Shown here piece after piece: positions 17,882-26,036 of a stretch of DNA of 64,000 nucleotides. Location of the stretch: the NCBI GenBank assembly GCA_047621345.1, contig JBLHLW010000004.1, positions 1 through 64,000 on the forward strand, given 5' to 3'. The translations under genes were made by a program, and so were the position numbers. Under the pieces are notes generated by a model. It ran no database searches, had not been told where the DNA came from, and was given only the letters and a program-made list of their open reading frames with translations. The DNA is from Actimicrobium sp047621345. Its GTDB lineage: Bacteria > Pseudomonadota > Gammaproteobacteria > Burkholderiales > Burkholderiaceae_D. The stretch's first letter is position 1. Every line of letters begins with the position of its first letter.

Positions 17882-19000
17882 CTACATCAATTTGACAATG
17901 CGGACTCGCTCGCGACTCTCCGTACGGGACTGCAGACTTGATCCACCGTATTCTTGCAATGGCTTGTAATGAGACAGTTCATCTAGCTTGCTCAAAGCAA
18001 GTTGCCTTTGTGATAGTGAGTCGAGCGACCACATCGTTGTGGGTAGCGCAGTCACAGCAGAGCGAACAGCGCGATAAACTGCGGGTTTTTTTCCAGCGCT
18101 CACCGTATCCATGTTGACTAATTTGGCGACAAACGGCTCGGCAGTCCGCTCATCGAGCAATGGTGCCTTAAGCATCATTCGACTCGTCTCGGCCTCTGAC
18201 GTCTTTGGCTGAATGCCGAGACTGGATATCTTGCTGCGCATATCATTGCCAATTGCACGGCTGGAAATCAATGCGTGATAGGCAGCGCCAAGTGAGAAGG
18301 AACGCCAGCTTCTCGGTCCTGGGCCGTCTCGAGAACGGCTACGTGCTTCGACGCCAACTGCTTTTTTCACATCAAGCAAAGCGACATCAACACGCTCCTT
18401 TCCAAACTGACTTTCCAGATGGTCGAGCAAGGACAGCGGTTTGATTGCCTCGCCTCTACTGTCAAATTTAAAACCGGTAATGCGAACTGTGTCGTCAGTG
18501 AGATTGCGCCGGCTATTGGTTGATGGGTCGCACAGGAGTAACTCGACATCAAGCCCACCATTAATCGATTCGGCATGCTTTTTTTTCAACTCCGCCAAGC
18601 CCTCTTCGGAGTAAGGACCTCGACCACTTAAATTCAGTTGCTCCCGCAAACGCCCCATTTCCGCTTGTTCGAATTCACCACGCGTCGCTGTCGAACTCGT
18701 ATTTGAATGATCATTACTCGAGACATTCAAACGATTTTCTTCTTTCTCTTTGTGCTCCGATTCAGGCACTAGTAAACCCGGAATCTTACGTTCGCGGCTC
18801 TCCGCCAATCGTTGAGCCAAAGTGCGATGCCCACTCGTCGACTGTTGGCGCACCACGTGCGTTGCCATGGCCAATTCCTGAAATGCGGCTATTTCTGTCA
18901 ACTCCTCCGTAGCACGCGAACGACGAGTCGGCGGGGGATCGCTAGCCTCGGAATTAACTCCGGCCTGACGAAATTGCTGCGATTGAGTGATGGTGACCAT
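17882..19000 (-). CDS. hrpJ: T3SS gatekeeper SctW (HrpJ/YopN family)
   Basis: 372 residues, hydrophilic and helical, with the disordered N-terminus typical of secreted gatekeepers and the family-like segment LAQRLAESRERKIP near residue 65. These proteins plug the export gate and set the order of translocator and effector release. First gene of the long operon, preceded by an hrp box only 5 nt from ATG 19000. The next in-frame ATG is about 45 codons in, so the transcript may be leaderless. Confidence 0.8.
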   Translation of the reverse strand: MVTITQSQQFRQAGVNSEASDPPPTRRSRATEELTEIAAFQELAMATHVVRQQSTSGHRTLAQRLAESRERKIPGLLVPESEHKEKEENRLNVSSNDHSNTSSTATRGEFEQAEMGRLREQLNLSGRGPYSEEGLAELKKKHAESINGGLDVELLLCDPSTNSRRNLTDDTVRITGFKFDSRGEAIKPLSLLDHLESQFGKERVDVALLDVKKAVGVEARSRSRDGPGPRSWRSFSLGAAYHALISSRAIGNDMRSKISSLGIQPKTSEAETSRMMLKAPLLDERTAEPFVAKLVNMDTVSAGKKPAVYRAVRSAVTALPTTMWSLDSLSQRQLALSKLDELSHYKPLQEYGGSSLQSRTESRERVRIVKLM

Positions 19001-19005
19001 GGTTT

Positions 19006-19033
19006 TATGTGGTGTTCGTATGCATGAAGTTCC
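19006..19033 (-). promoter_or_regulatory. hrp box in front of sctW (hrpJ)
   Basis: On the minus strand: GGAACT, 15-nt spacer, CCACATA. The second element is a perfect match to CCACNNA. It ends 5 nt before the hrpJ ATG, so transcription would begin at or next to the start codon. Confidence 0.85.
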
Positions 19034-19056
19034 CTAACCACTAAGGTTTCTCAACG

Positions 19057-19074
19057 AAAACATTTTTATGTTTT
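19057..19074. repeat. Small AT-rich palindrome in the hrpJ-hrpL intergenic region
   Basis: AAAACAT, TTTT, ATGTTTT: a perfect 7-bp inverted repeat between the hrp box and the first sigma-54 promoter. Could be a protein-binding site in this 400-bp regulatory gap; no function is shown. Confidence 0.35.
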
Positions 19075-19149
19075 GGACGATTTCTAATTCCATTAGAGGC
19101 ATGTTTGAAAAACCCCCATCGTTACAAGCACCTGCTCCACGGAATTATT

Positions 19150-19165
19150 TGGCACGACTGTTGCA
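19150..19165 (+). promoter_or_regulatory. Distal sigma-54 promoter upstream of hrpL
   Basis: TGGCACGACTGTTGCA matches the -24/-12 consensus TGGCAC-N5-TTGCA exactly, with GG and GC 12 bp apart. A transcript would start near 19175 and give hrpL a leader of about 240 nt, or serve a separate short RNA. No convincing coding sequence lies in that leader. Confidence 0.7.
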
Positions 19166-19300
19166 CTGTGCAATAGACGCCGTTCATGGATCGAAAATTC
19201 ATGGCATCGGTGTTGACCAATCGTTCAGCAAACATTGAATGAAATTTTCCGATGCTAGCACCGCTATTTTTAGAGTGTTTCTTTGACAATAAATATCATT

Positions 19301-19322
19301 TAAACAAAATACCTTTTGTTTA
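19301..19322. repeat. 9-bp palindrome between the two sigma-54 promoters
   Basis: TAAACAAAA, loop TACC, TTTTGTTTA: a perfect inverted repeat centred about 37 bp upstream of the proximal -24 element and in the leader of the distal one. It could bind a regulator or form a weak hairpin in the long leader. No T-run follows. Confidence 0.45.
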
Positions 19323-19347
19323 GAAGCACTTAGCAAAAAAACAATTC

Positions 19348-19364
19348 TTGGCACGGCGGTTGCA
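19348..19364 (+). promoter_or_regulatory. Proximal sigma-54 promoter of hrpL
   Basis: TTGGCACGGCGGTTGCA carries perfect -24 (GG) and -12 (GC) elements. The predicted start near 19374 gives a leader of about 40 nt to the hrpL ATG. In Pseudomonas and Erwinia, hrpL is sigma-54 dependent and activated by HrpR/HrpS-type enhancer-binding proteins; none is encoded in this window. Confidence 0.85.
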
Positions 19365-19414
19365 ATAGATATCTTCAACCGTGCCCATTCCGGCACGTAA
19401 TTCAGGAGATGGCG

Positions 19415-19993
19415 ATGATTACATTACTGAAGCAACCACTGGCCGAAATTGAGCAATCTGAAACTGAAACTGAATTTATAAAAACGTCACAGTGCCTCAA
19501 TATTGAAGATATCGATCAATTGTTTAGGCTTCATTATTCGCACCTCGTCCGCTTCGTACAACGCTACGTTCGCAACATCGAAGATGCAAAAGATGTTGTA
19601 CAAAATACCTTTGTTGAAAGTGTGAGGTGTGCAGATAAGTTCACGGGAGCCTCGAAACCGTCAACCTGGCTATTTGGCATTGCCCTCAACCTCGCTCGAA
19701 ACCATGTACGGCGCAACTACGCTGCAATCACCAAGCATGCAGATGAAAGCATGATCGACGACATGATTGATATGTCGGGTGACCCAGCCGACTTGATAGA
19801 AAATCAGCAGTTGGCAGATCGCGTTGAAGAAATGCTGTCTGCGCTTCCTGATCGTATTCGTGAAACTTTTGAAGCCGTTCTCGAACACGAATCAAGTTAC
19901 GCCGTTGCCGCAGAACAAATGCACATTCCAATTGGCACGGTACGGTCCCGCGTGTCGCGTGTCAGGGATCAAATTCGGCTAATCATCAATTGA
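19415..19993 (+). CDS. hrpL: HrpL-like ECF sigma factor
   Basis: 192 residues with the two ECF modules: region 2 (LFRLHYSHLVRFVQRYVRNIEDAKDVVQNTFVE…) and region 4 (LPDRIRETFEAVLEHESSYAVAAEQMHIPIGTVRSRVSRVR, helix-turn-helix). No anti-sigma gene follows. I prefer ATG 19415 because AGGAG lies 6 nt upstream; ATG 19409 touches that site. Position beside the T3SS, sigma-54 control and the three hrp boxes all point to an HrpL role. Size is near that of HrpL (about 184 aa). Confidence 0.88.
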   Translation: MITLLKQPLAEIEQSETETEFIKTSQCLNIEDIDQLFRLHYSHLVRFVQRYVRNIEDAKDVVQNTFVESVRCADKFTGASKPSTWLFGIALNLARNHVRRNYAAITKHADESMIDDMIDMSGDPADLIENQQLADRVEEMLSALPDRIRETFEAVLEHESSYAVAAEQMHIPIGTVRSRVSRVRDQIRLIIN

Positions 19994-20116
19994 TTGACAC
20001 TTCACATACTTTCTCGAAATACAGCATGAGACGCGTGTTTTCACGACGCACCAGTAATTGAAACTAACGAAAGATTACATGCCGTGCAAAAATAATCGTC
20101 CTTCATGCAATTACAA

Positions 20117-20146
20117 TTGGTCCCAACGAAGATCAAATGGCATAAT
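20117..20146 (+). promoter_or_regulatory. Probable promoter of tRNA-Ser
   Basis: TTGGTC and CATAAT separated by 18 bp; the -10 ends 12 nt before the tRNA. A moderate sigma-70-type match with suitable spacing to the gene. Confidence 0.45.
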
Positions 20147-20158
20147 GCGGTTTCAGTT

Positions 20159-20248
20159 GGAGGTGTGGCCGAGCGGTTGAAGGCACCAGTCTTGAAAACT
20201 GGCGAGGGTGTGAGCCCTTCGTGAGTTCGAATCTCACCGCCTCCGCCA
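20159..20248 (+). tRNA. tRNA-Ser (anticodon TGA)
   Basis: A 90-nt gene with a 7-bp acceptor stem (GGAGGTG with CGCCTCC), anticodon loop CTTGAAA in a 5-bp stem (CCAGT/ACTGG), the long variable arm of class II tRNAs (GCGAGGGTGTGAGCCCTTCGT region), T-loop GTTCGAATC, and an encoded CCA end. It marks the right edge of the T3SS block, but I see no integrase or repeated tRNA 3' end nearby. Confidence 0.97.
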
Positions 20249-20263
20249 ATAAAATGTAAAAAG

Positions 20264-20297
20264 ACCTGCATAACCACTCGGTATGTGGGTTTTTTTT
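20264..20297 (+). terminator. Rho-independent terminator of tRNA-Ser
   Basis: A 9-bp stem (ACCTGCATA with TATGTGGGT, two G-U pairs), 9-nt loop, then a run of T. It begins 16 nt after the tRNA. Confidence 0.75.
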
Positions 20298-20963
20298 GGT
20301 TAGGCAACGTCGCCGTAGCAAGTTGCCCATGAACGAAAATAAATTCATTGAATGTCTTATTTGTCTGACCAGTTCTTTGATCGTTTAATCTCCCACCTCT
20401 TGGTGTGGAGCATTACGCTCATATTGCTGGTGGACGAAGACGTCGCGATGATTGCGCTTATGTTGAGTTAGCCACAAGCTAGGCCACTTTCTCTATGCGT
20501 TTTGACATGCTAGCCAACGGCCACCATAACCGGATCAGTTCAGTGAAATGCATGCCATCTGCTGAGAACTACGATCGCGGTCCCCTCATCAGAGAACAAG
20601 CCAAAAATTGAGTTGGTGTGCCATCTTCAAGATACGACGCAAAATCACGCAGAAATATGATGCACATTGGCTATCGATGAATCCGGCCAAGGCTCAGATG
20701 CCCGCACAGACCACACCGCTTTTCATGAAGCACTCGCGAACCGAAATCGGACAGAGCGCCCAGCACCTTGAAGCACTCTGCAACGGGATCACGAAACGAA
20801 GTGTGGAACTCCCTGCCCTGAAAATAGCGCATTGAAAAAAGTGATTCTGGAAATTGATTCGATGTCAGGAATGATGTCGTGACGGATACTTGCAGACAAT
20901 ATTTTCGTGCGTACGAACTGCGCGATCAGTGTCAGAACGCTTCGGCTTAAATTGCGCTAATAC
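20298..20963. other. Gene-poor region with a possible coding remnant
   Basis: About 670 bp between two tRNA genes. The only protein-like stretch is plus-strand 20608-20835 (75 codons, ending …GQSAQHLEALCNGITKRSVELPALKIAH). It has no convincing start or ribosome-binding site and I cannot assign it; it may be the eroded end of a mobile-element or housekeeping gene. The left half shows nothing I can interpret. Confidence 0.3.
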
Positions 20964-20996
20964 AAAAAAACCCGCTAGCTCAAGGCTGTGCGGGTT
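20964..20996 (-). terminator. Rho-independent terminator of tRNA-Leu
   Basis: On the minus strand: AACCCGC, 14-nt loop, GCGGGTT followed by five more T. It lies about 35 nt downstream of the tRNA-Leu 3' end. Confidence 0.8.
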
Positions 20997-21029
20997 TTAT
21001 TTCTCTGGACTGTTTGAGATATTTGTTCT

Positions 21030-21119
21030 TGGTGCCCGAGGCCGGAATCGAACCGGCACGGCCCTTACGGAACCGAGAGATTTTAAGTCTCTTACGTCTA
21101 CCTGTTTCGTCACTCGGGC
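21030..21119 (-). tRNA. tRNA-Leu (anticodon TAA)
   Basis: A 90-nt class II tRNA: acceptor GCCCGAG/CTCGGGC, anticodon TAA in loop CTTAAAA, long variable arm, T-arm GGTTCGATTCC, encoded ACCA end. Transcribed leftwards toward the terminator at 20964-20996. Confidence 0.96.
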
Positions 21120-21542
21120 GACATCAAATAATAATCGCCTCTACCTGCTTCACCTCAGCGTGTATTCGACAACGTGCGAGATGGTATCACAATCACTTTG
21201 AGACAATCTGCCTTAAACGCGCTCCTTGTTGCATCCTATCGATCAAAAGCACTAATTCGCCATTGATCGAAAACAGGGTTCGTTCGGAGATGCAAAAACT
21301 TGCCATTTAATCACTCATCGTCTCCTGCCAACAGAGCAGCAATAACTTTACCGGCACGGCAAAACAAAACAAGTCTAGGTTTTCATCGCGAAGCATCAGC
21401 GCATCTTCGTCCAAACATACTCTTTCGCCGCCACCATCGCCTCACCTATGACTATAAGACACAAATAAAATGACAAATCGAAGCAATGACAATGTTTTGG
21501 TTTGCTTATACTAAGCATCTCTTTAAAAAAAGGATGGATTCT
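21120..21542. other. Intergenic region, tRNA-Leu to haloacid dehalogenase
   Basis: About 420 bp that should hold the promoters of tRNA-Leu (leftward) and the dehalogenase gene (rightward). I see no convincing gene, terminator or repeat here. Confidence 0.4.
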
Positions 21543-22229
21543 GTGACTATCAAAGCAATTGTGTTCGATGCCTATGGCACTCTGTTCGATGTCTATGCGA
21601 TCAGTACCGAGGCGGAGCGTATTTTCCCGGGCAATGGCACCGCATTGACTGCGATGTGGCGTGACAAGCAAATCGAGTACACCCGTCTGCGGTCCATGTG
21701 CGCGATGTACAAACCGTTTTGGGAAGTGACTCAGGACGCGCTAATCTTTTGCTGCAAGAAAATGAAGTTGGATCTAGACGTCAATGCCCAGCAAAGTCTG
21801 ATGGGACAATATGCCAAATTGCCCCTGTTTCCTGAAAACCGCCATGTACTAGAACAATTGCAGCAACAGGGCTGCAAGCTAGCGGTTCTGTCAAATGCCA
21901 ACGCACAAATGCTCGATGGCGTCGTCAAATCGGCGGGGGTACAGTCACTTCTCCCGCATCTGCTGTCGGCCGATAGCGTACAGAAATTCAAAACAGCACC
22001 CGAGGTCTATCAACTTGGCACCGACCTGTTCGGCCTGCCAGCTAGGGATATCCTGTTCGTTTCCGGTAATTGTTGGGATGTGTGCGGCGCCACCTGGTTT
22101 GGCTACGCGACCTTCTGGGTCAATCGAGCCAACGCACCGCTGGAAGAGTTAGGCGTCACGCCACATGGACAAGGTCGATCGCTGACCGACTTGCTGGCCT
22201 TCGTTGCGCAGCAATCCGAACAGAATTAA
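21543..22229 (+). CDS. Haloacid dehalogenase, type II (HAD superfamily)
   Basis: 228 residues. HAD motif I with the nucleophile Asp is VFDAYGTLFD near the N-terminus; motif II is VLSNANAQML; the C-terminal FVSGNCWDVCGATWFGY and FWVNR are typical of (S)-2-haloacid dehalogenases, which hydrolyse 2-haloacids to 2-hydroxyacids. GTG 21543 has AAGGA about 8 nt upstream; ATG 21534 is an alternative adding three residues. Soluble. The physiological substrate may be a HAD phosphate ester or glycolate-type compound rather than a haloacid. Confidence 0.85.
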   Translation: MTIKAIVFDAYGTLFDVYAISTEAERIFPGNGTALTAMWRDKQIEYTRLRSMCAMYKPFWEVTQDALIFCCKKMKLDLDVNAQQSLMGQYAKLPLFPENRHVLEQLQQQGCKLAVLSNANAQMLDGVVKSAGVQSLLPHLLSADSVQKFKTAPEVYQLGTDLFGLPARDILFVSGNCWDVCGATWFGYATFWVNRANAPLEELGVTPHGQGRSLTDLLAFVAQQSEQN

Positions 22230-22295
22230 ACCCGGACAACCTGTTCATTTTTTTATACCTAGTCTTAAATTTGCCAACCTATGAGGTTTCACATC

Positions 22296-24515
22296 ATGAC
22301 TGCACGTACAACTTGCCATCAGCTTCAAGTCGCCACCGTTCTGTATCGCTTCATTGAAGACAAGGTCTTGCCGGGAACCGGCGTCGATAGCGCCAGTTTC
22401 TGGCAAGGCTTCGACGCACTGGTCCATGATCTCGCGCCAAAAAATGCCGCCCTGCTAGCCGAACGCGATCGCTTGCAAACCGCACTGGACCAATGGCACC
22501 ACGCGCATCCAGGACCGATCAGCGACATGACGGCCTATCGCGCAGAACTAACAACACTGGGTTATCTGGTACCACGTCCAACCGAAGTCACCATCACAAC
22601 TGCCAACGTTGACGCAGAATTGGCCCTTCAGGCAGGCCCGCAGCTCGTCGTGCCGGTGCTCAACGCCCGCTACGCACTCAACGCGGCCAATGCGCGCTGG
22701 GGTTCGCTCTACGATGCACTGTACGGCACCGATGCCTTGCCGGAAACCGACGGCGCAACCAAGGTTGGTGCATCCGGACAGGGCTACAACCCAATCCGCG
22801 GTGCCAAGGTCATTGCCTTTGCCCGTAACTTCCTCGATAACGCCGCACCGTTGGTCAAGGGTTCACACAAGGATTCAACCGGCTATCGTGTCGTTGACGG
22901 CCAACTCGCCGTGACACTAAAAGACGGTAGCGTTACTGCGTTGTCCGACACGAGCCAGTTTGCCGGTTATCAGGGTGCAGCGACGACACCGTCGTCGGTA
23001 CTGCTGAAGAACAATGGCCTGCATATCGACATCCAGATCGACAACAGCAAAGGGATCGGCAAAGAAGACCCGGCTGGCGTCAATGACCTGGTGATCGAGT
23101 CGGCACTCTCGACGATCCTCGACCTCGAAGACTCCGTTGCCGTCGTCGATGCAGACGACAAAGTACTAGCCTATGACAACTGGCTCGGTTTGCTCAAGGG
23201 CACGCTGGTAGAAGAAATCACGCGCAACGGCAAGACATTCACACGCAGCCTGAATCCGGATCGCGAATATACGGCGGCTGGCTCAACCGACGGCGTGGTT
23301 ACGCTGCACGGCCGGTCGTTGCTGTTCCTGCGCAATGTCGGTCACCTGATGACCAATCCGGCCATCCTGTTTGGCAACAATCAGGAAATCCCGGAAGGCA
23401 TTCTGGACGCGGTCATCACCGTCACCATCGCCCTGCACGACCTGCGCCGTCAGGCTGGCCAGAAAATCGGTAACTCGCGGACCGGTTCGGTCTATATCGT
23501 CAAGCCGAAAATGCATGGCCCTGCCGAAGTCGCTTTCGCCAGCGAACTGTTCGGTCGCGTCGAAACCCTGCTGGGTCTGCCCGCCAATACAGTCAAGCTA
23601 GGCATCATGGATGAAGAGCGCCGCACCAGTGTCAATCTGAAAGCCTGTATCAATGAGGCCGGCGCACGCGTGGCGTTCATCAACACCGGCTTCCTCGATC
23701 GTACTGGCGATGAAATGCACACGGCAATGCAAGCCGGTCCGATGATGCGCAAGGGCGATATGAAAACCAGCGCCTGGCTGGTCGCCTATGAGCGCAGCAA
23801 TGTGCTGGTCGGCTTGTCCTGCGGCTTGCGTGGTCGCGCCCAGATCGGCAAAGGCATGTGGGCCATGCCGGACCTGATGGCCGCCATGATGGAGCAAAAA
23901 ATCGGCCATCCGAAAGCCGGCGCCAACACGGCATGGGTACCATCGCCAACGGCCGCAACGCTGCACGCACTGCATTACCATCAGGTCAACGTGACGGCAA
24001 TCCAGAAAGAACTGGAGAAGATCGACGCCAACGCAGAAACCGACCGCCTGCTCAACGACTTGCTGCAAATCCCGGTAGTCGCCAAACCGGTCTGGTCCGC
24101 CAGCGACATCCAGCAGGAACTCGACAACAACGCCCAGGGTATCCTCGGGTATGTGGTGCGCTGGATCGATCAGGGCGTCGGTTGCTCGAAAGTACCCGAC
24201 ATCCACAACGTCGGCCTGATGGAAGACCGCGCTACCTTGCGTATCTCCAGCCAGCACATCGCCAACTGGCTGTTGCACGGCATCGTCACCGCAGCACAGG
24301 TGCAGGAAACCTTGCAACGGATGGCCAAAGTGGTCGATGGCCAAAATGCCGATGATCCGCTCTACCAGCCGATGGCTCCATCTTTCGAGAAATCGGACGC
24401 GTATTGCGCGGCCCGTGATCTGGTCATGAAAGGTCTGGAGCAACCAAGCGGTTATACAGAACCGTTGCTGCACGCCTGGCGCCTGAAGGTCAAGGCCAAA
24501 GCTGCCGCGAAGTAA
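22296..24515 (+). CDS. glcB: Malate synthase G
   Basis: 739 residues. Condenses glyoxylate and acetyl-CoA to malate (glyoxylate/glycolate assimilation); monomeric cytoplasmic enzyme. The start MTARTTCHQLQVATVLYRFIED matches the family N-terminus, so ATG 22296 is preferred over the in-frame ATG 22281; GAGG lies upstream. The conserved catalytic-region phrase MEDRATLRISSQHIANWL is present near the C-terminus, and the length is normal. A strong terminator follows. Confidence 0.97.
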   Translation: MTARTTCHQLQVATVLYRFIEDKVLPGTGVDSASFWQGFDALVHDLAPKNAALLAERDRLQTALDQWHHAHPGPISDMTAYRAELTTLGYLVPRPTEVTITTANVDAELALQAGPQLVVPVLNARYALNAANARWGSLYDALYGTDALPETDGATKVGASGQGYNPIRGAKVIAFARNFLDNAAPLVKGSHKDSTGYRVVDGQLAVTLKDGSVTALSDTSQFAGYQGAATTPSSVLLKNNGLHIDIQIDNSKGIGKEDPAGVNDLVIESALSTILDLEDSVAVVDADDKVLAYDNWLGLLKGTLVEEITRNGKTFTRSLNPDREYTAAGSTDGVVTLHGRSLLFLRNVGHLMTNPAILFGNNQEIPEGILDAVITVTIALHDLRRQAGQKIGNSRTGSVYIVKPKMHGPAEVAFASELFGRVETLLGLPANTVKLGIMDEERRTSVNLKACINEAGARVAFINTGFLDRTGDEMHTAMQAGPMMRKGDMKTSAWLVAYERSNVLVGLSCGLRGRAQIGKGMWAMPDLMAAMMEQKIGHPKAGANTAWVPSPTAATLHALHYHQVNVTAIQKELEKIDANAETDRLLNDLLQIPVVAKPVWSASDIQQELDNNAQGILGYVVRWIDQGVGCSKVPDIHNVGLMEDRATLRISSQHIANWLLHGIVTAAQVQETLQRMAKVVDGQNADDPLYQPMAPSFEKSDAYCAARDLVMKGLEQPSGYTEPLLHAWRLKVKAKAAAK

Positions 24516-24532
24516 TCCATCGTTGTCCGCCA

Positions 24533-24566
24533 TAAAAAACGCCGCGAAGTTCGCGGCGTTTTTTTA
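24533..24566 (+). terminator. Rho-independent terminator of glcB
   Basis: Perfect stem AACGCCGCGA / TCGCGGCGTT with a 3-nt loop, followed by seven T. The IS66-type element is inserted a few bases beyond it. Confidence 0.93.
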
Positions 24567-24570
24567 TTTC

Positions 24571-24578
24571 CGATGACC
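24571..24578. repeat. Left 8-bp target-site duplication (CGATGACC)
   Basis: CGATGACC directly abuts the left inverted repeat; the identical 8 bp follows the outer right inverted repeat at 27565-27572. Eight bp is the usual IS66 duplication length. Confidence 0.9.
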
Positions 24579-24661
24579 GTAAGCGGTCACCCAGCGGCGT
24601 TATAGCCATTCATTACACCTCCCGTCAGAATCGAATTTTGATCAATGACGCGGAGACACAA

Positions 24662-25027
24662 ATGAAGACCCCAACATCACCTTCAACAAAGCAGAACAAT
24701 CGACCCACGTTGTGGCGAGAACGCCTGATGCGGTACGCCGCCAACAGCCAGACTGTCGCTGCCTTTTGTCGCAGCGAATCCATGTCGATCGCGTCGTTTT
24801 ATCTTTGGCGCAAGCGGTCGCTGGCATCACCAGATGGTGCTGGTGCTGGTGCTGGTGATGCGCAGAGCGTCAGCGCAGTATCACCGCGCTTCATCGATCT
24901 TGGCCCGGTAACCAAACTGAATCGTGTGTCTGGTCCCGAGCAGGAAGTCGTTCTGCCACTACCTGCCACACTCACCATCGAGCTCGAACTTGGGCATGGA
25001 GTCGTGCTGCGACTCCTGCGCTCCTGA
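24662..25027 (+). CDS. tnpA: IS66-family accessory protein TnpA
   Basis: 121 residues, IS66 first-ORF type: N-terminal helix-turn-helix region (…RYAANSQTVAAFCRSESMSIASFYLWRKR…) and C-terminal beta-rich tail (LTIELELGHGVVLRLLRS). GGAG lies 8 nt before ATG 24662. A short GGTGCT repeat encodes a GAGAG linker. The stop overlaps the tnpB ATG (TGATG), as is usual for translational coupling in IS66. Confidence 0.85.
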   Translation: MKTPTSPSTKQNNRPTLWRERLMRYAANSQTVAAFCRSESMSIASFYLWRKRSLASPDGAGAGAGDAQSVSAVSPRFIDLGPVTKLNRVSGPEQEVVLPLPATLTIELELGHGVVLRLLRS

Positions 25028-25239
25028 TGTTTTTCCCCGAAGGTCAGGTCCGCGTCTTCCTCTACGGAGAACCGGTCAACATGCGTCTGTCCTTTGACGG
25101 CCTGTATGCACTGGCCCGCCACCAGTTGCAGCAGGATCCGCTGTCAGGCAATTTGTTTGCCTTTATTAATCGCCGCGCAACTCAAATCAAAGTCCTCTAT
25201 TTTGACCAGCGATGGCGGCACCGGCGCTGGGTGAATTGA
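25027..25239 (+). pseudogene. tnpB: IS66 TnpB, truncated at the C-terminus
   Basis: The first ~55 residues are canonical IS66 TnpB (GEPVNMRLSFDGLYALARHQL…DPLSGNLFAFINRRATQIKVLYFD), then the frame runs into unrelated QRWRHRRWVN and stops. A deletion has joined tnpB to the early part of tnpC, removing about half of TnpB (normally about 110-120 aa). Confidence 0.85.
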
Positions 25240-26028
25240 TCGGCAAACTCGACCATGAGATCGTCCACTTGCGCCGGCAAGTCGCTTGGTTTCAGCGCCA
25301 GATATTCGGTCAGAAGAGCGAGCGTCGTCTGCCACTGCCCGACCCGGAACAGGGTGTGCTGGGCGAGGACTTCGCCGTTGTGCCAGATGTCGTGTCGGCA
25401 CCAAAAACCCGTGTCGCCGGTCATGAGCGCGAGACTAAATCCGGTCGTGGTCAGACTGCTGCCGACGAATCAACCCTGTTCTTCGATGAGACCAAGATGC
25501 CGGTCGAAACCATCGCCGTGCCGAACCCGGATATCGCCGGACTGACACCCGCACAGTACGAAGTCATCGGCGAGACAGTTAGCCATCGTCTCGCGCAGCG
25601 TCCCGGCAGTTACGTCGTCTTGAAGTATGTCCGTCCGGTCATCAAGCGCCGTGACACGCAGGTCCTGTCCTGCCCGCCTGCACCGGTCGGCGTACTCGAC
25701 GGCAGCCGGGCCGATATCAGCTTCATCGCCGGCATGATGGTCGATAAACTGGCCTTTCCTCTGACTGGCCCGGAGAAACTGGTTGTTCAATTGGACCGAG
25801 CTAGGTGCAAAACACATCGGCATCATGCAAAGTCTGATCGTGACCTGCCGCCTGCACGACATCGATCCGTATGACTATCTTGTCGATTTGCTGCAGCGCG
25901 TGGCGCAGCAGCCGGCATCCAAGGTGCACGAACTCACGCCCCGCCTCTGGAAAATTCACTTCGCCAGCAATCCGCTGCGCTCTGATTTATACGACATCAC
26001 GAAACGGCGCAATCACGTCGCTGAGTGA
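25212..26028 (+). pseudogene. tnpC: IS66 transposase TnpC, internally deleted and frameshifted
   Basis: 25212-about 25770 encodes the N-terminal half of an IS66 transposase (coiled coil, IFGQKSERRL, then the Zn-binding and LSCPPAP region, ending near ISFIAGMMVDKLAF). After that the DDE catalytic core of some 250 residues is missing. The last part (25783-26028, NWTELGAKHIGIMQSLIVTCRLHDIDPYDYL… in pieces) is in a different frame. Not functional. Confidence 0.88.
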
Positions 26029-26036
26029 GCGCTTAC
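25774..26036 (+). repeat. Direct repeat copy 1: tnpC 3' end plus inner right inverted repeat
   Basis: About 260 bp, more than 90% identical by eye to 27304-27564. Both begin at the same point (AAACTGGTTGTTCAATTGG) and end at …GCGCTTAC. The copies are about 1.5 kb apart and bracket the AT-rich passenger. Confidence 0.9.

Noticed and set aside
19186..19242. 18-codon ORF in the leader of the distal sigma-54 promoter
   Set aside because: No ribosome-binding site and no recognisable peptide; too short to support.
20890..21201. Open frames across tRNA-Leu
   Set aside because: They run through a well-formed tRNA gene and its terminator.
23598..24533. 311-codon frame opposite glcB
   Set aside because: Shadow of the well-conserved malate synthase G gene.
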